The notes under the pieces: model-generated | Seen by the model: the letters and a program-made list of their open reading frames with translations, nothing else | Databases searched by the model: none | What the model was told of the DNA's origin: nothing | NCBI GenBank assembly: GCA_947496355.1 | Contig: CANMCO010000018.1 | Span: 1-52,603, forward strand | Direction of reading: 5' to 3' | Source of the DNA: an uncultured Aquimarina sp. | GTDB lineage: Bacteria; Bacteroidota; Bacteroidia; Flavobacteriales; Flavobacteriaceae | Length of the DNA: 52,603 bases | Part shown: positions 45,843-52,603 of the stretch, in pieces | Layout: every line of letters begins with the position of its first letter | Numbering within the stretch: the stretch's first letter is position 1 | Translations under genes and position numbers: made by a program

Positions 45843-48575
45843 TTATTTAATGACCATCTTTTTGGTATCAACTTTTCGGCTTCCGATGTATAGGGTATAG
45901 AAATAGGTTCCGGTAGCCAATCCATCACTATTAATGTTCAGTTCTCCATCTCCACTTCCTTTTATGGCAACGGTAGATACTAATTGCCCGGTTGAATTAC
46001 TAAACACAACCGAAGCATTGTTGATACCATCTGGCACATAATATTTTATAGTCGATGTCCCATTAAACGGATTAGGAATATTTTGATATAAGATTGCAGT
46101 ATTACCTTTGGTTGATGGATCGTCTATATCGGCCACTGTCTGTTCTAAAGCATCCAAACGGCTAATTAAATCATCAATAAGGGTTTGTTGTGCTGTATTT
46201 TCTGATTGCAAATTAGAAATTTCGCTTTGCGCGTCAGTAAGATCTGATTCTAATGTAGAAATTACCGGAGCCAGATCTACAGAAACAGAAGCTCCATTTT
46301 CTATAGCAATCGTAAGATCAGTACCATTTAAATTAGCCGAAGTCAAATCCTGGGTGTCTGTATTTACATAGTCAGAAAGGTCAACGCTATTTCCGTTAGA
46401 AACGCTTAAAACATTTGATGATAAATTTAATGTTTGACTATCTGTACCCGTGCCATCCTGCAAAGTAGAAATATCAATACTATTCCCACCAGTAATGCTC
46501 AGATTCCCATTAGCAAAACTTAAGGTTTGCGCATCTGTATTATCCAAATAACCGGAAAGATTTACTGCCGCTGTTCCACCAGAAAGACTCAAAATATTTG
46601 TTGCCAAGGAAAGTTCTTGGCTATCGGTGTTATCTAAATATCCTGACAAATCTACACTTGTACCATCATTAGTTAAGCTCAATGTATTACCTGATAAATC
46701 CAAATCTTGTGCATCTGTATTATCTAAATACCCGGCAAGGTCTACAGTAGCTGTCCCACCCGAAATACTCAAAGTATTTGTTGCTAAAGAAAGTTCCTGG
46801 CTATCGGTGTTGTCTAAATATCCAGACAAATCTATTGTAGTACCATCATTGGTTAAACTCAGTGTATTGCTTGATAATTCTAAATCCTGAGCATCTGTAT
46901 TATCCAGATACCCAGCAAGGTCTACAGTTGCAGTTCCACCTGAAATACTCAAGGTATTTGTTGCTAAAGAAAGTTCCTGGCTATCGGTGTTGTCTAAATA
47001 TTTAGAAAGATCAACAGTTTTTGTAGCTTCAGCATCATCTAACAATGACAATTCTAGATCATTATCCGTTAACTGAAATACATCAATAGTTTGATCATCG
47101 GTATCTGTATTAGTATCTATGGTAGAATTTATCCATTGTGTACCATCCCATAAAAATAATGAAGATAGATCGGTATCATACACCATCATTCCTGCTTCGG
47201 TTGTTCCTAAGGGATTACCGCTTGCCGCAGCGGTTTCCATAGCGGTACGTTGTGCTGTGGTGGCTCTATTCACTAAAAACCCTTTATCGATATCGGCAAG
47301 CTCTAGTGATGCATTTTGATTTGCTGCTAGAGTACCAATACCCACACTCATTCTATTGGTAGTCGTATTTCCTCCCAAAGCCATCGTATTGGCTTGGGCA
47401 ACATCTACATCATATCCAATAGCCGCGGCATATGAACCGGCTGTACTACTTTGTGAACCTATGGTTATTGACCCTCGATTTCCTGAAGATCTGGCAGCAT
47501 GACCAATAATCACCTGATCATCTCCAAAAACCGATACAGAATTCCCAAAAAAGATATTTCGTTGATTTCGATTATCCGAAGGTCCATTGACACCATTTCC
47601 TGTAAAATCAGCTTTCCAACCTATCCCTATATTATCAGACCCTTCTCTATTGGTACCTCCAGTAAGTACGCCCATGTAGGTGTTTCTATTGGCATCATTT
47701 CTATTATTAGTTCTGTTGTTATCCCAACCTGCACCATATCCTATAAACGTATTACCATCTGCATGTTGGCTATTTGCACCTGTAGCATATCCCAAAAACG
47801 TATTTGCAAAACCATCAACATTATCCAGACCGGAACCAGAACCTACAAAAGTATTAGCTTCGCCTACTGTATTTGATCCACCTACTGCTCCACCGATTGT
47901 AGAAAAATCATAATCAACCCCATTACCCAGCGTTGATGGTGTGAAACTTCTAGCTTCTCCACCAACAAAAGTGTTACCACTAGCTGTAGTAGATTTCGCT
48001 CCAGCTCTACTTCCTACAAAACAATTATCATCACCCGTAGTTAATTCATAACCAGCATCTTCTCCGATGAGTACGTTATCTTCTCCAGCCATGAGGTTAC
48101 GCCCAGCTTCTTCTCCAACAATGGTATTATCCCTCCCACTTGTTAGATTTAATCCTGCACGATGACCTATAATCACGTTATCAGAGTTTGTAGCATTTCT
48201 TGCTACATAGTTCCCTATATACACATTATCTGAAGCGATTAATGTCTGATCTGCTGCAAAATTTCCTATAACAACATTTTCATTAACATCTGTATCTCCA
48301 AATAATGCTCCAGCCATACCTCCTACAAGTACATTAGTATAAGCAGAGGTTAAGGAAGCGCCAGCACCTGGACCAATAGAAAGATTCCAATCTCCCGTGG
48401 TCAATAAATCACCCGGTGTAAATGTCTCTGTGCCATCATAAGGAAAAGGTGTGTTACTTGCATTAGATTGATTTGGGGTAATAGCAGATCCATCAATTTG
48501 GTTTCCGGTTTGTGCCATTATGTTATTAAAAGACACGAGAAATAATACGAAAATTAGAGGTAATAGTTTTTTCAT
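45843..48575 (-). CDS. adhesin C: YadA-head-like, repeat-stalk T9SS surface protein
   Basis: 910 residues. Signal peptide MKKLLPLIFVLFLVSFNNIMAQ. Residues ~70-420 are short repeats of the trimeric-adhesin/tail-fibre head type (NVLVGGMAGA, NVVIGNFAA, NVYIGNYVA, NVIIGHRAG, NTIVGEEAG). A stalk of alternating units (YLDNTDSQELSLATNTLSIS, GYLDNTDAQDLELSSNTLSL) spans ~490-720. A coiled coil (LESDLTDAQSEISNLQSENT...LEQTVADI, ~755-805) and a T9SS type A sorting domain (ILYQNIPNPFNGTSTIKYYV...TGTYFYTLYIG...KMVIK) end the protein. It probably forms a surface fibre, perhaps trimeric by analogy with YadA-like heads. It is a paralogue of partial adhesin D. Confidence 0.9.
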   Translation of the reverse strand: MKKLLPLIFVLFLVSFNNIMAQTGNQIDGSAITPNQSNASNTPFPYDGTETFTPGDLLTTGDWNLSIGPGAGASLTSAYTNVLVGGMAGALFGDTDVNENVVIGNFAADQTLIASDNVYIGNYVARNATNSDNVIIGHRAGLNLTSGRDNTIVGEEAGRNLMAGEDNVLIGEDAGYELTTGDDNCFVGSRAGAKSTTASGNTFVGGEARSFTPSTLGNGVDYDFSTIGGAVGGSNTVGEANTFVGSGSGLDNVDGFANTFLGYATGANSQHADGNTFIGYGAGWDNNRTNNRNDANRNTYMGVLTGGTNREGSDNIGIGWKADFTGNGVNGPSDNRNQRNIFFGNSVSVFGDDQVIIGHAARSSGNRGSITIGSQSSTAGSYAAAIGYDVDVAQANTMALGGNTTTNRMSVGIGTLAANQNASLELADIDKGFLVNRATTAQRTAMETAAASGNPLGTTEAGMMVYDTDLSSLFLWDGTQWINSTIDTNTDTDDQTIDVFQLTDNDLELSLLDDAEATKTVDLSKYLDNTDSQELSLATNTLSISGGTATVDLAGYLDNTDAQDLELSSNTLSLTNDGTTIDLSGYLDNTDSQELSLATNTLSISGGTATVDLAGYLDNTDAQDLDLSGNTLSLTNDGTSVDLSGYLDNTDSQELSLATNILSLSGGTAAVNLSGYLDNTDAQTLSFANGNLSITGGNSIDISTLQDGTGTDSQTLNLSSNVLSVSNGNSVDLSDYVNTDTQDLTSANLNGTDLTIAIENGASVSVDLAPVISTLESDLTDAQSEISNLQSENTAQQTLIDDLISRLDALEQTVADIDDPSTKGNTAILYQNIPNPFNGTSTIKYYVPDGINNASVVFSNSTGQLVSTVAIKGSGDGELNINSDGLATGTYFYTLYIGSRKVDTKKMVIK
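46560..47010 (-). repeat. 180-bp repeats in the adhesin C stalk
   Basis: ctatcggtgttRtctaaata recurs at 46621, 46801 and 46981, exactly 180 bp apart. Each period encodes two ~30-residue stalk units. High DNA identity would allow length change by recombination, within adhesin C or with adhesin D. Confidence 0.8.
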
Positions 48576-48599
48576 AATAAGGGGCTTAAGTAATGCTTA

Positions 48600-48655
48600 C
48601 AAAGATAACCTAGGTTAGGGGTTATTAAATAATATTAATGGTGTCAAAAGGTGTC
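48600..48655 (-). promoter_or_regulatory. adhesin C promoter with GGTGTC direct-repeat operator
   Basis: Minus-strand -7 box TATCTTTG (48600-48607), a perfect match, with no TTG at -33, which fits an activator-dependent promoter. GGTGTC at 48640-48645 and 48650-48655 forms GGTGTCAAAAGGTGTCA, beginning 33 bp from the -7 box edge. A perfect palindrome TAACCTAGGTTA (48606-48617) touches the -7 box. Confidence 0.72.
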
Positions 48656-48849
48656 AAAATTAGGGCCTAAACAAAACTACTAGGCTACCTTTTTATCAAT
48701 GTAAGAGTATATTTATTCCTTAATTCGAGTGATTTTTTGTATTGAAATGAAGAAAAATTGCACATGGAACTTCCATACATAGAATATAAACTTCAAAAAC
48801 ATCCCAATACATGCACTTATCTTACCCAATCCATGTAGTGATACGTTTC

Positions 48850-49470
48850 TTACGCCAATTCCTGGATAAACTTTTCGAGTTCGATTTCAGAAGGTATATT
48901 CATCTTTTTACGGATACGACGACGCATGGATTTTACAGAATCTGAAGAGACATTACGAACAATCATGATTTCCTTAATAGAGAGGTTTAGACGAAGTAAT
49001 GCACATACTTCACGCTCTCCTTTGGTTAAATCAGGATACATTTCCTGAAGTTTACTATCAAAGTGAATATCATTATGGTCAATTCTTTCTTGTAATCCGG
49101 CCAACTTATTTTCGGTATCGATCTGTAAACGTAATTGAGCAGTTAATGAGTTAAGCGCTTGTCTTAGTTCTGCAGTATCGGCCGCAACCAAAACTTCATT
49201 TTTTAGCTTGGCTAACCATTCTTCTTTGAATGCCAGACGCATACTATTATCTGCCATTAAACTTTTTACCTCTTCTTCCTTGGCCTTCAGTTTCTCGATA
49301 AGTATTTTCCTCTCATAGTCCATTTGATTCAGTTTCATACGATTCTGAAAATTCTTCCAGGAGAAAAATGCAATAACTATAACACTAATAATGATCAGTG
49401 TATAAAGTATTGCCGAAGCATTTAAAAATTGTATTGACCACGAAAGGTCATTGCTCCATATATTAATCAT
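48850..49470 (-). CDS. R2: short membrane-anchored LuxR-HTH regulator without TPR sensor
   Basis: 206 residues. One TM span (~18-40, SAILYTLIIISVIVIAFFSW) is followed by a coiled coil (KLKAKEEEVKSLMADNSMRL, ~60-130) and a LuxR-type HTH (LTKGEREVCALLRLNLSIKE, SSDSVKSMRRRIRKKM). It matches the C-terminal half of R3 closely, with an identical recognition-helix region, but has no signal peptide or TPR domain. It is 94 nt downstream of R3 and 274 nt before adhesin C. Its own promoter has the GGTGTC pair, so it is probably part of the regulon. It may be a constitutive activator, or a competitor of R3. Confidence 0.85.
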   Translation of the reverse strand: MINIWSNDLSWSIQFLNASAILYTLIIISVIVIAFFSWKNFQNRMKLNQMDYERKILIEKLKAKEEEVKSLMADNSMRLAFKEEWLAKLKNEVLVAADTAELRQALNSLTAQLRLQIDTENKLAGLQERIDHNDIHFDSKLQEMYPDLTKGEREVCALLRLNLSIKEIMIVRNVSSDSVKSMRRRIRKKMNIPSEIELEKFIQELA

Positions 49471-49498
49471 CGTAAAAAGGTATATTGTTCTGTCTACA

Positions 49499-49554
49499 CA
49501 ATATTACCTACAACAATGAGACCCGCCAAAGAATTGGTGGTGTCAAAAGGTGTC
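49499..49554 (-). promoter_or_regulatory. R2 promoter with GGTGTC direct-repeat operator
   Basis: Minus-strand -7 box TAATATTG (49499-49506, the same one-base deviation as promoter B). GGTGTC at 49539-49544 and 49549-49554 again begins 33 bp from the box edge. The leader would be about 20 nt. Confidence 0.65.
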
Positions 49555-49564
49555 ATGATTTTTT

Positions 49565-51232
49565 TTAAGCTAATTCTTGAATAAATTTTTCCAATTCGAC
49601 ATCCTGAGGAACATCCATCTTTTTTCGGATTCGACGTCGCATAGATTTTACAGAGTCTGAAGACACATTTCTAATCGTCATAATCTCTTTGATCGAAAGA
49701 TTGAGTCTGAGTAATGCACATACCTCTCGCTCTCCTTTGGTAAGTTCTGGATACAATTCCTGAAGATTACTATCAAAGCTTTGATTTACGTAGTCTATCT
49801 TTTCTTGCAATCCAGACAGTTTATTTTCGGTATCGATTTGTAATCTTAATTGGGTGGTCAAAGAATTTAGAGATTTCTTTATGTTTTTGGGTTCTGCTCC
49901 TATTACCTCATTTTTTATTTTATTCAGCAGTTCTTCTTTAAATGCCAAACGCATGCTATTATCTGCAATCAGGCGTTTGATATCTTCTTCTTTAGATTTA
50001 ATTTCCTGATCCAGGATTTTCTTTTCATTTTCATATGCTGCTTTGGCAAGTTTTGAACGTTGCCGGTAATTACGATGTATTAAATAACCTATTATAGCCC
50101 CAGCAAAAAGTGTAACTAGTAATAAGGCAAAGTATAATTTCTTTTTTGAAGATTCTGCTTGCGCTACTAATTCTACCTCTCTTTTCTCTTGTGCAAATTG
50201 AAGGCTATCGGTTTGTTTTTCTTTCTGAAATTCGTAATTAAGCTCTAATGCTTGAATCTTTTTTGCATTTTCTATGTTGTAAATCGTGTCATTATATTTT
50301 TTAAATATTCGATAGCTTTCATGGGCCTCTTTATAGTTTTCCATTTTGGCATAGACAAAACTTTTACGACGATACGATACGGCAGCCCGTTCTCTGAAGT
50401 TTTCTTCTAAAGCTACCTGCAAAGAGGAATCCGCATGTTTAAGGGATTTCGACCATTCTTTTTTCCTTTTATAAACTGAAGAAATATTATAATGTGTTAC
50501 GCATATCGAGAGCTTTTTTCCTAATCGTTTACAACGATTTAAGTTCTCATATTGTATCTCCAATGCTTTATCATGTTGGTCAAGCTTTTGGTACAATACA
50601 CCCATGTTATTATTTACTCTATACACATTGTTTTCGTCTTCAATATCTCTAAATACTCTTTTGGCTGTTTGATAACAAATTAATGCAGAATCCAATTGCT
50701 TATTTTGTCTATAAGAAACACCTAACATATTATATGCCGCTCCCAATCCAACAAAGTCCCGAACTAATTGTTTTAATAGAATAGCGCTCTTGAAATGTTC
50801 AATAGCTTTTCTATGGTTTTTTTGGTAACGATATACCATCGCCATATTGTGATACACGTCCCCAATACCTGAAGAGTCACTTAATTGTTCATAATACCTC
50901 ATTGCTTTTAAGTGAAATGAAATTGCGTCGGGGTAATTTGCTTTTCGCCTATTTACCACACCCATCTGAACGTAAATCTTTGCTTTTTGACGAAGTAACT
51001 CTTCGGATTCTTTGTCACCTATCAATGACAATGCTTCTGTAAAATTTTGTTCTGCGCTATCAAAATCATGATCCAATTGGTACACTCCTAAAGAAAACAT
51101 TGCTTGTATCTTAGTTGTATCTTCTACAGCACTATCTAATTTGGATTTAAGGCGAATAAAGGTTGTATCCACTTCTTGTGAAATAGCACTTATCGAAAGA
51201 AAAAATATAAGAAGGAGTATGTAATATTTCAT
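49565..51232 (-). CDS. R3: TPR / transmembrane / LuxR-HTH regulator
   Basis: 555 residues. The ATG at 51232 opens the signal peptide (MKYYILLLIFFLSISAISQ). Periplasmic TPR repeats (~40-330; ANYPDAISFHLKAMRYYEQL, KNHRKAIEHFKSAILLKQ, DSALICYQTAKRVFRD) lead to a TM span (~366-385), a cytoplasmic coiled coil (~390-430) and a LuxR-type HTH (LTKGEREVCALLRLNLSIKE, SSDSVKSMRRRIRKKM, ending FIQELA). The last ~150 residues are nearly identical to R2. It stands at the head of the R3-R2-adhesin C run and is the likely sensor for the GGTGTC regulon (inference). Its own upstream region lacks the GGTGTC pair. Confidence 0.88.
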   Translation of the reverse strand: MKYYILLLIFFLSISAISQEVDTTFIRLKSKLDSAVEDTTKIQAMFSLGVYQLDHDFDSAEQNFTEALSLIGDKESEELLRQKAKIYVQMGVVNRRKANYPDAISFHLKAMRYYEQLSDSSGIGDVYHNMAMVYRYQKNHRKAIEHFKSAILLKQLVRDFVGLGAAYNMLGVSYRQNKQLDSALICYQTAKRVFRDIEDENNVYRVNNNMGVLYQKLDQHDKALEIQYENLNRCKRLGKKLSICVTHYNISSVYKRKKEWSKSLKHADSSLQVALEENFRERAAVSYRRKSFVYAKMENYKEAHESYRIFKKYNDTIYNIENAKKIQALELNYEFQKEKQTDSLQFAQEKREVELVAQAESSKKKLYFALLLVTLFAGAIIGYLIHRNYRQRSKLAKAAYENEKKILDQEIKSKEEDIKRLIADNSMRLAFKEELLNKIKNEVIGAEPKNIKKSLNSLTTQLRLQIDTENKLSGLQEKIDYVNQSFDSNLQELYPELTKGEREVCALLRLNLSIKEIMTIRNVSSDSVKSMRRRIRKKMDVPQDVELEKFIQELA

Positions 51233-51238
51233 CACAAG

Positions 51239-51246
51239 CAAACTTA
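51239..51246 (-). promoter_or_regulatory. candidate -7 box of R3
   Basis: TAAGTTTG on the minus strand fits TAnnTTTG but ends only 7 nt before the ATG, which would give an almost leaderless transcript. No -33 TTTG lies at normal spacing. No other match exists in the next 180 bp. Confidence 0.3.
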
Positions 51247-51700
51247 CTAATAAAGATAAACATATACTTTATTGTGCAAAGCCATATTGCCCCAACTCGA
51301 GTCGATACTAAGATAATTCGAAATGACATCAAAGTTCTTGCAGCTGATAAAAACACATTTAAAAGTCATAAAAAGATATTTCGAACCCGTATCAAAATGG
51401 TTCGAAGCGATACAATATCAGTTCGAGTCCTCATGACAAGGGGTGACCCCATCCCGGCAATGGGTATTTTGTAGCTATTCATTATTTTATTAAGTTTTTC
51501 AGAACTTTTTAAATACGCCTTACATAAAAACAGTAAAAGACTTTGAATGCTTAAAAGTGGATATTAGTTACATCTATGGAGGAAATAAAATATTTCTGCT
51601 CCAACTACTAATTAAATGTCCTGGAAGAGAATAATACGGATGATGCTGGTGACCAAGAAAATGGCGACGAATATTAGGCGAAGAAGAATAAATTAAAGTA

Positions 51701-51726
51701 AAAACCACTCGTAAATGAGTGGTTTT
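51701..51726. terminator. bidirectional intrinsic terminator after adhesin D
   Basis: aaaaccactc (51701-51710) and gagtggtttt (51717-51726) are perfectly complementary with loop gtaaat. The stem has A/T runs on both sides. It serves adhesin D on the minus strand, 36 nt after the stop, and would also stop plus-strand transcripts. Confidence 0.85.
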
Positions 51727-51761
51727 TATGTTTTACAATATGATTAATTATTAGAAAATAA

Positions 51762-52603
51762 TTATTTGATTACCATTTTCTTAGTATTGATTTTCTTGCT
51801 TCCAACATACAACGTATAGAAATATGTCCCTTTTGCTAATCCGTCACTATTGATATTCAGTTCACCATTACCAGTTTCTTTTATAGAAACCTTAGAAAAT
51901 ACTTTTCCTAATACATCATTAAATACAATAGATGCGTTATGGATACCTTCTGGCAGGAAATATTTGATAGTAGCAGTGCCATTGAATGGATTAGGAATAT
52001 TTTGATATAAAATAGGAGAATTACTTTTATTGATATTACCCTGATTTTCTACTGCCTCTAATCTTGATAACATCTCTGCCATTTGTGTTTCTAAAATGGT
52101 TATTTGGTCTTGTGCATTAATGAGATCAGTTTCTAAAGAGGCAACAAGAGGAGATAAATCGACACTTACAGAAGCTCCATTTTCTATTTCGATAGTAAGA
52201 TTTGTACCTCTAAGACTTGCAGAGGTTAAACTTTGATTATCGGTGTTTATGTAATCAGATAGGTCAACAGTATTACCGCTAGAGATACTTAATACATTTG
52301 AAGATAGATCCAACGTTTGGTTATCCGTACCCGTTCCATCTTGTAATACGGATAGATCTATGTTGTTTCCGCCAGAGATACTCAAAGTTTCGTTACTAAG
52401 GGTAAGTGTTTGCGCATCTGTGTTATCCAAATAGTTGGATAGGTCTACTGTATTACTTCCGTTGGCAATACTTAGCACATTGTTAGAAAAAGACAACTCT
52501 TGATTGTCGGTATTATCAAGATATCCCGAAAGATCTACTGTTGTACCATCATTGGTCAAACTTAACTCGTTTCCAGATAAATCCAGATCCTGAGCATCAG
52601 TAT
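51762..52603 (-). CDS. adhesin D: repeat-stalk T9SS surface protein (5' part off the right edge)
   Basis: The frame is open to the right edge, so only the C-terminal ~280 residues are present. It begins within the stalk (TDAQDLDLSGNELSLTNDGT, YLDNTDNQELSFSNNVLSIA), continues with a NIDLSVLQDGTGTDNQTLDL segment and a coiled coil (LETDLINAQDQITILETQMA), and ends with a T9SS type A sorting domain (ILYQNIPNPFNGTATIKYFL...GTYFYTLYVGSKK...KMVIK). It parallels the end of adhesin C throughout; the head domain is unseen. Confidence 0.9.
   Translation of the reverse strand, partial: TDAQDLDLSGNELSLTNDGTTVDLSGYLDNTDNQELSFSNNVLSIANGSNTVDLSNYLDNTDAQTLTLSNETLSISGGNNIDLSVLQDGTGTDNQTLDLSSNVLSISSGNTVDLSDYINTDNQSLTSASLRGTNLTIEIENGASVSVDLSPLVASLETDLINAQDQITILETQMAEMLSRLEAVENQGNINKSNSPILYQNIPNPFNGTATIKYFLPEGIHNASIVFNDVLGKVFSKVSIKETGNGELNINSDGLAKGTYFYTLYVGSKKINTKKMVIK

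Larger units (their letters stand above)
51233..51761. other. gene-free region between R3 and adhesin D
   Basis: 529 bp. The half near R3 (51290-51435) has scattered ttcgaa/ttcgag words and ggggtgacccc but no complete long hairpin. On the plus strand, 51621-51677 reads as a 18-residue acidic tail (LEENNTDDAGDQENGDEY, then stop) directly before the terminator. This could be the remnant of a lost gene. No intact gene is supported. Confidence 0.45.

Noticed and set aside
51274..51474. 66-codon plus-strand frame upstream of R3
   Set aside because: Basic, low-complexity translation of the ttcgaa-rich region with no homologous pattern.

Overview
The window is AT-rich DNA from a member of the Bacteroidota, most likely a marine Flavobacteriaceae (Aquimarina-like; the genus is inference). 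The grounds are Bacteroidetes-type -7 boxes (TAnnTTTG) before several genes, type IX secretion (T9SS) C-terminal sorting domains, SpvB/RHS gene pairs of the flavobacterial kind, BspA-like and DUF5011 surface proteins, a DUF4286-rsmA overlap, and TPR/transmembrane/LuxR-HTH regulators.

Layout. (1) 1-8690, minus: two translationally coupled giant RHS-type genes. The first is an SpvB/RHS-like secreted protein. The second starts with about 13 MopE-like metal-binding repeats fused to an RHS region and runs off the left edge. (2) 9277-15110, plus: housekeeping genes serS, a periplasmic TPR protein, DUF4286, rsmA and mgtE. (3) 15199-15378, minus: a 59-residue Cys-rich peptide with a double-glycine-like leader. 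(4) 15535-18931: thioesterase, cupin, Tat-exported Gfo/Idh/MocA oxidoreductase, a six-TM protein and a secreted alpha/beta hydrolase. (5) 19240-30444, plus: a complete reductive pyrimidine degradation operon. PreT/PreA reduce uracil or thymine, dihydropyrimidinase opens the ring, beta-ureidopropionase releases beta-alanine, a class III aminotransferase gives malonate semialdehyde, and an MmsA-type dehydrogenase gives acetyl-CoA. NCS1 and SSS transporters sit in the middle. (6) 30538-52603, all minus: a surface-adhesin island. It holds two cassettes of giant T9SS adhesin plus small FN3-like lipoprotein (A 38554-30538, B 45579-40751), two YadA-head-like T9SS adhesins (C 48575-45843, and D, cut by the right edge), and three membrane-tethered LuxR-type regulators (R1 40515-38875, R2 49470-48850, R3 51232-49565).

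The most interesting signal is in the promoters of the adhesin island. Those of adhesin B, adhesin C and R2 each carry GGTGTCAAAAGGTGTCA at exactly the same distance from the -7 box. Adhesin A carries a related direct repeat (GGGTTGCAAAAGGGTTGCAA) at almost the same position, and R1's own promoter carries four 11-bp-spaced copies of the complementary motif. R2 and R3 share an identical HTH recognition region that differs from R1's. I infer a two-specificity circuit in which envelope-tethered regulators control adhesin choice. Three adhesin genes also share an AARCCCCTTAT leader directly before the start codon. No RNA genes, CRISPR arrays or transposases were seen.
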